A stretch of 64,000 nucleotides of DNA, taken from positions 3,658,001 through 3,722,000 of the forward strand of contig NZ_CP058554.1 in NCBI RefSeq assembly GCF_014109725.1, read 5' to 3'. Source of the stretch: Comamonas piscis. Lineage in GTDB: Bacteria; Pseudomonadota; Gammaproteobacteria; Burkholderiales; Burkholderiaceae_C. The stretch's first letter is position 1. Every line of letters begins with the position of its first letter. The notes under the pieces are model-generated. The model made no database searches. It saw nothing but the letters and a program-made list of their open reading frames with translations, and was not told the DNA's origin. The translations under genes were made by a program, and so were the position numbers. This document shows, piece by piece, positions 42,352-51,484 of the stretch.

Positions 42352-43428
42352 ATGAGCACCAGCAAAAAGATCCCAGCCACCATCGTCACCGGCTTTTTGG
42401 GCAGCGGCAAAACCACCTTGCTGCGCCATATCCTGTCCAACGCCAATGGTCGCCGCATTGCGGTGATCGTCAATGAGTTTGGCGAGCTGGGCATTGATGG
42501 CGAGATTCTGCGCGGCTGCGGCATTGGCTGCGATGACGACGGTGTCGAGCAGGCCGGCCAGCTCTATGAACTGGCCAATGGCTGCATGTGCTGCACCGTG
42601 CAGGAAGAGTTCTACCCGGTGATGCGCAAGCTGATTGAGCGCCGTGCCGATATCGACCACATCCTCATCGAGACCAGCGGACTGGCCTTGCCCAAGCCAC
42701 TGGTCCAGGCCTTTAACTGGCCCGAGATCAAGAACGCCTGCACCGTCGATGCGGTGATCACTGTGGTCGATGTGCCCGCAGCAGCGGCCGGCCAGTTTGC
42801 CGCCAACCCCGCCGCCGTCGATCTGCAGCGCAAGCAAGACCCAAACCTCGACCATGAATCGCCGCTGCACGAGCTGTTTGAAGACCAGCTTGTGTCCGCC
42901 GACCTGGTGGTGCTGACCAAGCTCGACCAGGCCAGCGCCGCCGACCGCGCTGCCGTTGAAGCCTTGGTGCGCGAAGACATTCCGCCCGCCGTCAAGATCG
43001 TCGCCGCCGACCATGGCCGTATCGACCTGGATGTCGTGCTGGGCCTGTCCAGCGCGTCCGAAGAAAGCATCGAATCGCGCAAGGGCCACCACGAGCACGA
43101 AGCCGGCCATGTGCATGACGAGCACGACCATGACGATTTCGACTCCGTCGTCGTGCAGTTGGGCGAGGTGGACCGCGAAGCACTGCTGGCCCAGCTGGCC
43201 GATGTGGTCGCGCAGCAAACCGTCTACCGCATCAAGGGCTTTGTGGCCCTGCCCAGCAAGCCCATGCGCCTGGTGGTGCATGGCGTGGGCAAGCGCTTTG
43301 ACAGCTACTTTGACCGCCCTTGGCGCGCCGATGAAAAGCGCGGCAGCCACCTGGTCTTCATCGGCCATGACCTGGACGAGTCCGCCATCCGCGCCCAGCT
43401 CGCCGCCAGCCCGGTCGGAGCGCTCTGA
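42352..43428 (+). CDS. cobW: CobW-type GTPase metallochaperone
   Basis: A 358-residue G3E GTPase. The Walker A GFLGSGKTT (14-22), the metal-binding C78-M-C80-C81, the switch ETSGLALPKPLVQAF, the base-recognition TKLD, and a His/Asp/Glu-rich loop GHHEHEAGHVHDEHDHDD (about 245-262) are all present. CobW proteins deliver cobalt for the aerobic corrin pathway, consistent with the cobN chelatase that overlaps its stop by 1 bp. Start after GGAGACATCTCTC. It is under the cobalamin riboswitch. Confidence 0.95.
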   Translation: MSTSKKIPATIVTGFLGSGKTTLLRHILSNANGRRIAVIVNEFGELGIDGEILRGCGIGCDDDGVEQAGQLYELANGCMCCTVQEEFYPVMRKLIERRADIDHILIETSGLALPKPLVQAFNWPEIKNACTVDAVITVVDVPAAAAGQFAANPAAVDLQRKQDPNLDHESPLHELFEDQLVSADLVVLTKLDQASAADRAAVEALVREDIPPAVKIVAADHGRIDLDVVLGLSSASEESIESRKGHHEHEAGHVHDEHDHDDFDSVVVQLGEVDREALLAQLADVVAQQTVYRIKGFVALPSKPMRLVVHGVGKRFDSYFDRPWRADEKRGSHLVFIGHDLDESAIRAQLAASPVGAL

Positions 43429-46400
43429 TGCATTTGCTCGCGGTCCAGCCCGGTGGTTTTGTCGACGACGCAGCCTTTGTCTCCAGCCTGGGTCAAAGCC
43501 CCGCCGACATCGTGATCCTGAGCGCCGCAGACACCACCCTGGCCCTGCTCGCTCAAGCCTATGAGCAGCTGCGGGCCGGCATGGATGGCGAGCAACTGCC
43601 CAGCGTGCGGCTGGCCAATTTGATGTACCTGCGCCAGCCTGCATCGGTCGATCTGTATGCCGATGAGGTGCTGCAGCATGCCAAGCTCATCATCATCGAC
43701 CATCTCGGCGGCGAGAGCTACTGGCCCTATGGCACCGAGCGGGTCATGTCGCTGTGCCGCGCCCACAAGATTGCGCTGGCCATGTTCTCCGGCGACAGCA
43801 GCGAGGACCTGAACCTGCTGCAAAAGAGCACCGTGCCGCAGCAGGACTGCCGCACCTTGTGGCGCTACCTGCGCGAAGGCGGCCTGGCCAATGCGCGCGA
43901 GCTGTTCCGCTTTGTCTGGCACGGCCTGCTGGGTGGACCGCATGCGGCACTGCCGCCGCGCCCTTTGCCGGCGGTGGCCGTGTACCACCCCAGCAGTGAT
44001 GAGGCCACGGTCGCCACCTGGCAGCAACCCGGCCCGCTGCAGTGGCAGCCCGGCGCGCCGGTGGTGATGGTGCTGTTCTACAAGGCGCATCTGCAGTCGG
44101 GCAACACCCAGGTGTTTGCCGACCTCTGCCAGGCCTTGCTGGCCCAGGGCATGAACCCGCTGCCGCTGGCCTTGCAATCGCTCAAAGATGCCAGCTGCCT
44201 GGCCGCCTTGCAGGCGCTCTGCGCCAGCGAAGGGGTGGCGCTGATCCTCAACACCACCGCCTTTTCTCAATCGTCGCTCGATACGCCCGGTGACCATGCA
44301 CTGGCCGGCGATATCCCCGTGCTGCAGCTGATCCTGTCGGGCAGCAATGAGCAGACCTGGCTGGACAGCACCCATGGCCTGCAGCCGCGCGACATTGCGA
44401 TGCATGTGGCGATGCCCGAGGTCGATGGCCGCATCATCACGCGGGCGATCAGCTTCAAGGGCCTGTCGCACCGCAGCGATCTGACCCAGTCCGATGTGGT
44501 GCAGTACCAGGCCCACCCCGAGCGCATGGGCTTTGTCGTGGAGCTGGCCCAGCGCTGGTGCCAGCTGCGCCGCAAGCCCAATGCCGACAAGCGCCTGGCC
44601 CTGGTGCTGGCCAATTACCCCAGCAGCGAAGGCCGCATCGGCAATGGGGTGGGACTGGATACCCCCGCCTCCGTCATAGAAATTTTGCGCGCGCTGGCGG
44701 CCGATGGCTATGCCGTCGATGCCATGCCCGCCGACAGCCAGGCGCTGATGGAGCTGCTGCAGCAAGGCATCACCAACGCACCCGATTCCTGGGCCACGCG
44801 TGCCGCCTGGCAAAGCCTGAGCCTGGCGGATTACCTGCAGTACTTCAACACCCTGCCAGCCGCCAACCAGCAGGCCATCACCGAGCGCTGGGGCGCGCCC
44901 GCGCAGGACCCAATGCTGCGCGAAGGCCGCTTTATGGTGTCCGGTCTGCGCCTGGGCCAGATCTTTGTGGGCGTGCAGCCGGCACGGGGCTACCAGCTCG
45001 ATGCGCTGGCCGCCTACCATGACCCTGACCTCGTGCCGCCCCACTACTACCTGGCCTTCTACCACTGGCTGCGCAGCCAATGGCAGGCCGATGCGATGGT
45101 GCATGTGGGCAAGCATGGCAACCTCGAATGGCTGCCCGGCAAGAGCGTCGCCCTGTCGGCCAACTGCTGGCCCGATCTGGTGCTCGGCCCCCTGCCCCAC
45201 CTCTACCCCTTTATCGTCAATGACCCCGGCGAAGGCACGCAGGCCAAGCGCCGCGCCCAGGCCGTGATCATTGACCACCTGATGCCCCCCCTGACCCGCG
45301 CCGAGAGCTACGGGCCCACGCGCGATCTGGAGCGCATGGTGGACGAGTACTACGACGCCGCCACCCTCGACCACAAGCGCGCACAAATCCTGCGCCAGCA
45401 GATCCTCGCCCACATCGTGCAGCACGATCTGCACCAGGACCTGGGCCTGCAAGCCCCCGGCGGCGAAGAGGAAGAGCAGCAACTGCTCAACCGCACCGAT
45501 GCCTACCTCTGCGAGCTGAAAGAGAGCCAGATCCGCGACGGCCTGCATATCTTCGGCGTCTCGCCCGCCGGCCGGCTGGAGACCGACACCTTGCTCGCGC
45601 TGGCACGCCACCCGGTTGGCGACGGCAAGGGCGCAAACCAAAGCCTGGTACGCGCCATGGCCCGCGACCTGGGGCTGGACTTTGACCCGCTCGATGCCGA
45701 CTGGGCCGCTGCCTGGACCGGCCCGCGCCCGGCCCTGCTTCAAGACCTTCAAGATCTGCATGACCAGCCCTGGCGCCACCACGGCGACACACGCGAGCGC
45801 CTGGAGCTGCTGGCCTTGCAGATCCTGGCCCCCGACGCCGCCTTGCCGCCCGCACTGGCCGAGCTGCCCGACGGCCACACCCAGGCCGTGCTGCGCCGGG
45901 TGCAGCAGGATCTGCGCCCGCGCCTGGCCGCCTGTGGCCCGCAAGAGCTGCAGCAACTGCTGCGCGGCTTGGCGGGGCGCTTTGTGCCAGCGGGCCCCAG
46001 CGGCGCGCCCACGCGCGGCCGGCCCGATGTGCTGCCCACCGGCCGCAATTTCTTCTCGGTCGATACGCGCGCCATCCCCACGCAAACCAGCTGGGGCATG
46101 GGATTCAAATCTGCCCAATTGCTAGTGGAGCGCTATACCCAGGAGCATGGCGAATACCCCGTCACCATTGGCCTGTCTGTGTGGGGCACGGCCACCATGC
46201 GCACTGGTGGCGACGATATCTCGCAGGCCTTCGCGCTGATGGGTGTGCGCCCCACCTGGGCCGATGGCAGCTGGCGGGTCAGCGATTTTGAAGTGCTGCC
46301 GCTGCATGTGCTGGGGCGGCCCCGGGTGGATGTGACTCTGCGCGTCTCGGGCTTTTTCCGGGACGCATTCAGCAATGTGATCCGCCTGTTCGATGCCGCC

Positions 46401-47246
46401 GTGCAAAAGGTGGCGGCCTTGGAGGACGAAGACGCCGCGCAGAACCCGATCCGCGCCCGGGTGCTGGCCGAGGCCGCGCAGCTGCAGCAACAGGGCATGG
46501 ACGCCAAAGAGGCGCGCCACCAAGCGGGCCTGCGCGTGTTTGGCGCCAAGCCCGGCAGCTATGGCGCCGGCCTGCAAGGCCTGATCGACAGCGGCCAGTG
46601 GCAAAGCGACGAGGACCTGGCAACGGCCTACCGCAACTGGGGCGCCTACGCTTACGGCCAGCAAGACGAAGGCAGCAATGTGCCCGAGACCTTTGTGCGC
46701 CGCTTGGCGGAGATGCAGATGGTGCTGCACAACCAGGACAACCGCGAGCACGATGTGCTCGACTCCGGCGACTACTACCAGTTCCAGGGCGGCATGGCGG
46801 CTGCCGTGCGCCACTACAGCGGCCAACAACCGGCCATGTACTTTGGCGACCACAGCAACCCCGAGTCGCCACGCATGCGCAGCCTGCAAGAAGAGATCAG
46901 CCGCGTGGTGCGCTCGCGTGCCACCAACCCCAAGTGGATCGAAGGCGTGCAGCGCCATGGCTACAAAGGCGCGTTCGAGATTGCCGCAACCGTGGACTAC
47001 CTCTTCGCGTTTGATGCCACCGCCCGCGTGGTGCGCGATGACCAATACGCCCGCGTCACCGATGCCTTTGTCGCCGATGCCAGCACGCGCGCCTTTATGC
47101 AGCAGCACAATCCGCAGGCCTTCCACGGCATGTGCGAGCGCCTGCTTGAAGCCATACAGCGCGGCCTGTGGCAAGAGCCCGGCGACTACCCCAAATTGCT
47201 GGAGACCCATTTGCTCGACACCGAACACCTGCTGGAGATGCGATGA
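43428..47246 (+). CDS. cobN: Cobaltochelatase large subunit CobN
   Basis: A 1272-residue protein, the normal CobN length. It binds hydrogenobyrinate a,c-diamide and inserts cobalt together with an AAA+ motor pair. Family blocks include YPSSEGRIGNGVGLDTPAS, HVGKHGNLEWLPGKSVALS, RAESYGPTRDLERMVDEYYDA, GRNFFSVDTRAIPT and VIRLFDAAVQKVAALED. The start overlaps the cobW stop (TGATG) and the end overlaps the next ATG, so the three genes are translated in one chain. The expected motor partners are not CobS/CobT but the ChlI/ChlD-type proteins coded next. Confidence 0.97.
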   Translation: MHLLAVQPGGFVDDAAFVSSLGQSPADIVILSAADTTLALLAQAYEQLRAGMDGEQLPSVRLANLMYLRQPASVDLYADEVLQHAKLIIIDHLGGESYWPYGTERVMSLCRAHKIALAMFSGDSSEDLNLLQKSTVPQQDCRTLWRYLREGGLANARELFRFVWHGLLGGPHAALPPRPLPAVAVYHPSSDEATVATWQQPGPLQWQPGAPVVMVLFYKAHLQSGNTQVFADLCQALLAQGMNPLPLALQSLKDASCLAALQALCASEGVALILNTTAFSQSSLDTPGDHALAGDIPVLQLILSGSNEQTWLDSTHGLQPRDIAMHVAMPEVDGRIITRAISFKGLSHRSDLTQSDVVQYQAHPERMGFVVELAQRWCQLRRKPNADKRLALVLANYPSSEGRIGNGVGLDTPASVIEILRALAADGYAVDAMPADSQALMELLQQGITNAPDSWATRAAWQSLSLADYLQYFNTLPAANQQAITERWGAPAQDPMLREGRFMVSGLRLGQIFVGVQPARGYQLDALAAYHDPDLVPPHYYLAFYHWLRSQWQADAMVHVGKHGNLEWLPGKSVALSANCWPDLVLGPLPHLYPFIVNDPGEGTQAKRRAQAVIIDHLMPPLTRAESYGPTRDLERMVDEYYDAATLDHKRAQILRQQILAHIVQHDLHQDLGLQAPGGEEEEQQLLNRTDAYLCELKESQIRDGLHIFGVSPAGRLETDTLLALARHPVGDGKGANQSLVRAMARDLGLDFDPLDADWAAAWTGPRPALLQDLQDLHDQPWRHHGDTRERLELLALQILAPDAALPPALAELPDGHTQAVLRRVQQDLRPRLAACGPQELQQLLRGLAGRFVPAGPSGAPTRGRPDVLPTGRNFFSVDTRAIPTQTSWGMGFKSAQLLVERYTQEHGEYPVTIGLSVWGTATMRTGGDDISQAFALMGVRPTWADGSWRVSDFEVLPLHVLGRPRVDVTLRVSGFFRDAFSNVIRLFDAAVQKVAALEDEDAAQNPIRARVLAEAAQLQQQGMDAKEARHQAGLRVFGAKPGSYGAGLQGLIDSGQWQSDEDLATAYRNWGAYAYGQQDEGSNVPETFVRRLAEMQMVLHNQDNREHDVLDSGDYYQFQGGMAAAVRHYSGQQPAMYFGDHSNPESPRMRSLQEEISRVVRSRATNPKWIEGVQRHGYKGAFEIAATVDYLFAFDATARVVRDDQYARVTDAFVADASTRAFMQQHNPQAFHGMCERLLEAIQRGLWQEPGDYPKLLETHLLDTEHLLEMR

Positions 47247-48337
47247 GCGCCCCCAACGATCTGCATTTTCCGTTCAGCGCCCTTGAAGGCCAGGCTGCGC
47301 TGCAGCAGGCCTTGCTGCTGCTGGCGGTCGATCCGCAACTGGGCGGCGTGCTGGTGGAAGGCCCGCGCGGCACCGCCAAATCCACCAGCGCCCGCGCGCT
47401 GGCCGAGCTGCTGCCCAGTGGCCAGTTTGTGAACCTGCCCCTGGGCACGACCGAGGAGCAGCTGCAAGGCGCCCTCGATCTGGAAGCCGCCCTGCAATCC
47501 TCTGCCGTGCAGTTCCGCCCCGGCCTGCTGGCCCAGGCGCACCAGGGCATCCTGTATGTGGACGAGGTCAACCTGCTGCCCGATGGCTTGGTGGACTTGC
47601 TGCTCGATGTCAGCGCCAGCGGCACCAACCGCATTGAGCGCGATGGCGTATCGCACCAGCATGCCGCGCGCATTGCGCTGATCGGCACGATGAACCCCGA
47701 AGAAGGCCAGCTGCGCCCGCAGCTGCTGGACCGCTTTGGCCTGTTTGTGCGCCTGCCAAATGTGCCTGATGTGGACACGCGCAAACGCATCGTGCGCGCC
47801 CGCATGGCCTTTGACGCAGACCCGGCCCAGTTCTGCGCCCAGCATGCCGAGGCCCAGACGCAGTTGCGCGCGCAGATTGCCGCGGCACGGCAGCAGTTGG
47901 CCAGCGTCGTCTGGCCCGATGCCATTTTTGATGCCGTCGCGCAGCTGTGCCAGCAATCCGGTGCCGAAGGTGTGCGCGCCGACCTGGTGATGCTGCGCGC
48001 TGCCCGCGCCCAGGCAGCGCTGGCGGGCCATGCCAAGGTGAGCCTGGCCGATGTGCAGGCCGTGGCTGAGTTGGCACTGGCCCACCGCCGCAGCGCCGAT
48101 GCGGCGCAACCGCCATCGCCCAGTGGCCAGGTCAACGATCCCAACGATCAACAAGCCCAACAGCAGCAACCGCAGCGGCAACCGCCCAACCAGGCACAAG
48201 CCAGCAAGGCCGATGCAGCCAGCAGCAGCAACACCAACCACAGCCAGCCCGATAGCTGGGGCGGCATGGCCGCGCCGCGCCACACCGGCATCGAACCCGT
48301 CAAGGCCCTGCGGCCCTTTATCGCAAAAAAAGCCTGA
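47243..48337 (+). CDS. chlI: ChlI-type AAA+ ATPase subunit (0-frame product)
   Basis: The frame up to its own stop gives 364 residues. Walker A GPRGTAKST (40-48), Walker B GILYVDEVNLL (about 106-116), LIGTMNPEEGQLRPQLLDRFG (sensor and arginine finger), and the helical lid follow in order. After about residue 280 there is a long Gln/Pro/Asn/Ser-rich linker, a feature of D subunits and not of ordinary I subunits. The frame stops at TGA (48335-48337), directly after a slippery site. The shorter product should serve as the small chelatase subunit that hydrolyses ATP with CobN. Confidence 0.93.
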   Translation: MSAPNDLHFPFSALEGQAALQQALLLLAVDPQLGGVLVEGPRGTAKSTSARALAELLPSGQFVNLPLGTTEEQLQGALDLEAALQSSAVQFRPGLLAQAHQGILYVDEVNLLPDGLVDLLLDVSASGTNRIERDGVSHQHAARIALIGTMNPEEGQLRPQLLDRFGLFVRLPNVPDVDTRKRIVRARMAFDADPAQFCAQHAEAQTQLRAQIAAARQQLASVVWPDAIFDAVAQLCQQSGAEGVRADLVMLRAARAQAALAGHAKVSLADVQAVAELALAHRRSADAAQPPSPSGQVNDPNDQQAQQQQPQRQPPNQAQASKADAASSSNTNHSQPDSWGGMAAPRHTGIEPVKALRPFIAKKA

Positions 48338-48975
48338 CGCGCCTCAGCCTGGCCGGCAAGGCCAAGCTGGGGCGCGCGCAGAGCACGCAGCGCGCCGGCC
48401 GCCGGCAGGCAACGGCCAGCGACCGCATCGACTGGCCCCGCAGCCTGGCCGCCAAAGGCCAGGCCAAGTTGGCGCGCCCGCACCTGCGCTACCGCAAGCA
48501 ACCAGCAGGTGCGCAACTGATGCACTGCGTGCTGCTTGATACCTCCGCCTCCATGCTGCGCGGCCAGCAGCTCGCCCGCGCCAAGGGCTACCTGCAGGCC
48601 CTTGCCGAGCAGGCCTACCGCCAGCGTGACAGGCTCTGCGTGCTGGGCTTTAGCGGCGACAGCGCCTATGTGATCCAGGCAGGGGCCAAGGCCCAGGCTT
48701 TGAATGACGGCTGGATTCGCCCGATTGCGGGCGGCGGCGGCAGCCCGCTGGCCAGCGCCATCACCCTGCTGGAGCGCCTGCTGCAACGCGCCCGCCGCCA
48801 GGGGCCCGTGCATGCCTGCGTCTGGCTGCTCAGCGACGGCCGCTTTGCCCAGGTGCCCGAGCGCCCCAGCTGCGCCGAGCAGATCACCGTCGTCGGCTTT
48901 GACCAGGGCGGCCTGCCCTTGCAGCTGAGCCAGCGCCTGGCCAGCCAATGGCAGGCAGCATGGATCGAAGCCTGA
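47243..48975 (+). CDS. chlD: ChlD-type subunit made by -1 frameshifting (AAA+ plus VWA)
   Basis: If ribosomes slip back one base at 48331, reading continues from 48331 to 48975 and gives about 577 residues: AAA+ domain, Gln/Pro-rich linker, then KSLTRLSLAGKAKLGR, DRIDWPRSLAAKGQAKL, LRYRK, and a von Willebrand A domain with the MIDAS motif DTSAS (433-437) and SDGRF. This is the complete ChlD architecture. The family-conserved PRSLAAKG segment is coded before any ATG or GTG of that frame, so independent initiation would lose it. Known from the literature: some cobN operons make both subunits from one chlD gene by programmed frameshifting. Confidence 0.88.
48325..48375 (+). promoter_or_regulatory. 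Programmed -1 ribosomal frameshift signal
   Basis: The slippery heptamer A AAA AAA (48325-48331) is read in the zero frame as GCA AAA AAA GCC TGA. A 7-nt spacer (48332-48338) follows. Then GCGCC (48339-48343) pairs with GGCGC (48371-48375), CAGC (48345-48348) with GCTG (48366-48369), and GGCC (48351-48354) with GGCC (48360-48363), closed by GGCAA. The stop codon falls in the spacer. Each part of a classical bacterial -1 signal is present. Confidence 0.88.
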
Positions 48976-49245
48976 TCCAGCGCCGGCCCTGCCCGGCACC
49001 CTTTTGCCAGTAGGGAGATGGCCCGCGCAGTTGCCCCAAAGCAACATACAGACATAGCCCACAAGTAGGCATTCACACTGGATCGGTGTTTTTAAAGCGC
49101 AAACGCTGCGGATCGTGCATGACTCGCCCCGCTTTTAAATACAATTCGTTCTCATTCCTAACACCAATCCCCTGGCAAACCTCGCTGCGGCGCCCCTGGC
49201 TGGCGCCGTTGTACTGTGCCCGCCTCGTTTTTTGCTGCCTTCACC
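48976..49245. other. Gap with weak terminator and putative Fur box
   Basis: GCCGG (48982-48986) and CCGGC (48993-48997) make a weak hairpin before CTTTT, a possible end for the cobalt chelatase operon. Near 49138-49158 the minus-strand reading AATGAGAACGAATTGTATT resembles a Fur box (about 9 of 14 defined positions of the core), which suits the iron receptor behind it. No gene is seen in the rest. Confidence 0.45.
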
Positions 49246-51393
49246 ATGTCCGCATCCACCAGCACTTCGCGCAAGCCATCGGGCCCCCGTCCAGCCCTCG
49301 GCCAGATAACAGCAGCCGTTCTGATCAGCCTGGCACCAGCTGCCAGCGTGCTGGCCCAGACGGCCGATGCAGCGGCGACTGCGGCTGCCGATGAGGAGCC
49401 AGTGGCAGAAAGCACCTTGGAGACTATCCAGGTCTCAGGCGATCTGCTGGGCAGCGGTCTGCAAAACCAGCTCAAGACCTTTGCCGGTGCCCGCACCATC
49501 GTCGACAAGGACGTGATCGAGAACAGCGGCGCCTCCAGCATTGGTGATGTGATGCGCCGCATTCCCGGCGTGCAGAGCAGCGACAACTCCGGCACCGCAG
49601 GCAGCGCGGTGTCGCTCAATATCGGCGTGCGTGGCTTGACCGGCCGCTACTCGCCCCGCTCCACCGTGCTGCTCGATGGCGTGCCGCTGGCCGTGGCGCC
49701 CTACGGCCAGCCCCAGCTGTCGTTTGCCCCGGTGAGCCTGGCCAATATCGAATCCATCGATGTAGTGCGCAGCGGCGGCGCAGTGCGCTATGGCCCGCAA
49801 AACGTGGGCGGCATCATCAACTTCAACACCCGAGCCATCCCCACCAGCAAGGACATCACTGGCGATGTGACCATGCGCTACAACGGCTTTGGCAAGGGGG
49901 GAGAGAACAACACGCTCTACAGCACCTTCCTGGGCTCGCAACTGGACAACGGCCTGGGCTGGGCACTGCTGTACTCGGGCATGACGGGCTCCGAATGGCG
50001 CAAGGACAGCGATGAGCGTTTGAACGATGTGGCGCTGAAGTTCCGCTATGCGCTGTCGGGTACTTCCGAGGTCTACGGCAAGCTGTCTTACTACGATGTG
50101 CGCTCCAACACGCCTGGCGGCCTGACGGTGGCCCAGTACAACGCCAACCCCTTCCAGAACACCCGCCCCACCGACATGTGGGACGGCGAGCGCAAGGGCC
50201 TGGACCTGGGCTATATCAACACCTTGTCGGACACGCAGGAGTTCGAGATCCGCGCCTACTACAACGACAGCTCGCGCTCCAGCCGCCTGATCAATGCCGC
50301 GCAGACCCAGATCAACTACCAGCCGCGCAACTACCAGACCCTGGGCATCGAGCCCCGCTACACCCAGCGTTTTGCACTGGGCAACAGCACGCATGATGTG
50401 ACCGTGGGCTACCGCTTCATCCGCGAGCGCGGTGACGACAACAGCAGCCTGCTGAACCTGTCCACCAACGTGATGGGCGCCACTACCTCGTTCGACAACG
50501 CCACCGATGCCCATGCCGGCTATATTGATGACCGCATCGCCATCGGCGCCTGGCGCATCACGCCGGGCGTGCGCTTTGAGCACATCAAGTCCGAGCGCGA
50601 TGACCGCAGCGGCGGCCAAAGCTTTGACACGCGCAACAACAAGTGGCTGCCCTCCGTCAGTGTGTCCTACCTGTTCAACCCGGCCCTCACGCTGTTTGCC
50701 AACTACACCACCTCGTTCGGCCCGGTGCAGAACATCCAGCTGAACTCGCAAACTGCCGCCAACCCGCTGCGCCCCGAAGTGGCCAAGACCAAGGAGCTCG
50801 GCGCCCGCTGGCAAGACAAGCAGTGGCGCGCAGAAGCCACGGTGTTTGACCTGCGCTTTGACAACCAGATCCTGCAGACACCGGGCGTTGTGCCCGTCAC
50901 CTTTGCCAATATCGGCGCCACCAAGCACCAGGGCCTGGAGCTGGCTCTGGAATACAGCTTTGACAAGGCCGGCGCACTGGCGGGCACCACCGTCTACGGC
51001 AACTACACCTACACCAAGGCGATCCAGAAATCCGGCACCACCGCCGGGCTCGATGTGCCTTTCTACGCCCGCAACACCGACACCGTCGGCGTGCGCTATG
51101 AGCGCGATGCCTGGGGCTTTAACCTGTCGAGCACGCACCAGAGCAAGCAGTACTCGGACCTGGCCAACACCGAGGCCGAATCGGCCAATGCCAATGTGGG
51201 CCGCATCCCGGGCTTCCGCCTGTGGAACGCCCAGGTCAGCTGGAAGGTTCCGCAGTACAAGGGCAGCGAAATCATGGTCGGCGTGAACAACATCGCCGAC
51301 CACCGCTACTACACCCGCAATGTCGACGGCAACCCCGGCCGCATGGTCGGCGCGCCGCGCACCTTCTACGTCCAGGGCCGCTACGCGTTCTGA
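49246..51393 (+). CDS. FecA-like TonB-dependent receptor without signalling domain
   Basis: A 715-residue outer-membrane receptor. The plug has the FecA pattern GQPQLSFAPVSLANIESIDVVRS, AVRYGPQNVGGIINFNTRAIP; the barrel ends MVGAPRTFYVQGRYAF with C-terminal Phe. It lacks the N-terminal STN domain of the Escherichia FecA, so it should transport without signalling. Likely substrates are ferric dicitrate or a similar ferric carboxylate chelate. It is not under a cobalamin riboswitch that I can see, so a vitamin B12 role is less likely in spite of the cobN neighbour. The start at 49246 is one choice; a GTG at 49216 also fits. Confidence 0.88.
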   Translation: MSASTSTSRKPSGPRPALGQITAAVLISLAPAASVLAQTADAAATAAADEEPVAESTLETIQVSGDLLGSGLQNQLKTFAGARTIVDKDVIENSGASSIGDVMRRIPGVQSSDNSGTAGSAVSLNIGVRGLTGRYSPRSTVLLDGVPLAVAPYGQPQLSFAPVSLANIESIDVVRSGGAVRYGPQNVGGIINFNTRAIPTSKDITGDVTMRYNGFGKGGENNTLYSTFLGSQLDNGLGWALLYSGMTGSEWRKDSDERLNDVALKFRYALSGTSEVYGKLSYYDVRSNTPGGLTVAQYNANPFQNTRPTDMWDGERKGLDLGYINTLSDTQEFEIRAYYNDSSRSSRLINAAQTQINYQPRNYQTLGIEPRYTQRFALGNSTHDVTVGYRFIRERGDDNSSLLNLSTNVMGATTSFDNATDAHAGYIDDRIAIGAWRITPGVRFEHIKSERDDRSGGQSFDTRNNKWLPSVSVSYLFNPALTLFANYTTSFGPVQNIQLNSQTAANPLRPEVAKTKELGARWQDKQWRAEATVFDLRFDNQILQTPGVVPVTFANIGATKHQGLELALEYSFDKAGALAGTTVYGNYTYTKAIQKSGTTAGLDVPFYARNTDTVGVRYERDAWGFNLSSTHQSKQYSDLANTEAESANANVGRIPGFRLWNAQVSWKVPQYKGSEIMVGVNNIADHRYYTRNVDGNPGRMVGAPRTFYVQGRYAF

Positions 51394-51420
51394 TCTCCCC
51401 ATACCTGGCCTTCATATGAC

Positions 51421-51452
51421 AAGACCCGCAGCACCTGATGCGGGTCTTTTTT
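51421..51452 (+). terminator. Terminator after the FecA-like receptor
   Basis: AAGACCCGCA (51421-51430) pairs with TGCGGGTCTT (51439-51448), followed by TTTT. A perfect 10-bp stem with an 8-nt loop, 27 bp after the stop codon. Confidence 0.92.
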
Positions 51453-51484
51453 GCCGATGGCCCTGCCTGTTTTGTGACCCTCTG

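Noticed and set aside
43305..46118. 937-codon open frame on the minus strand
   Set aside because: It is the complement of cobN, arises from strong GC bias at third positions, and has no recognisable protein features.
48469..48975. Independent VWA gene starting at TTG 48469
   Set aside because: A start there would lose the conserved PRSLAAKG segment coded upstream, and the slippery site with stem-loop explains the arrangement better.
49246..51393. BtuB-type vitamin B12 receptor beside cobN
   Set aside because: The plug matches FecA-type blocks, no cobalamin riboswitch precedes it, and a Fur-like site does.
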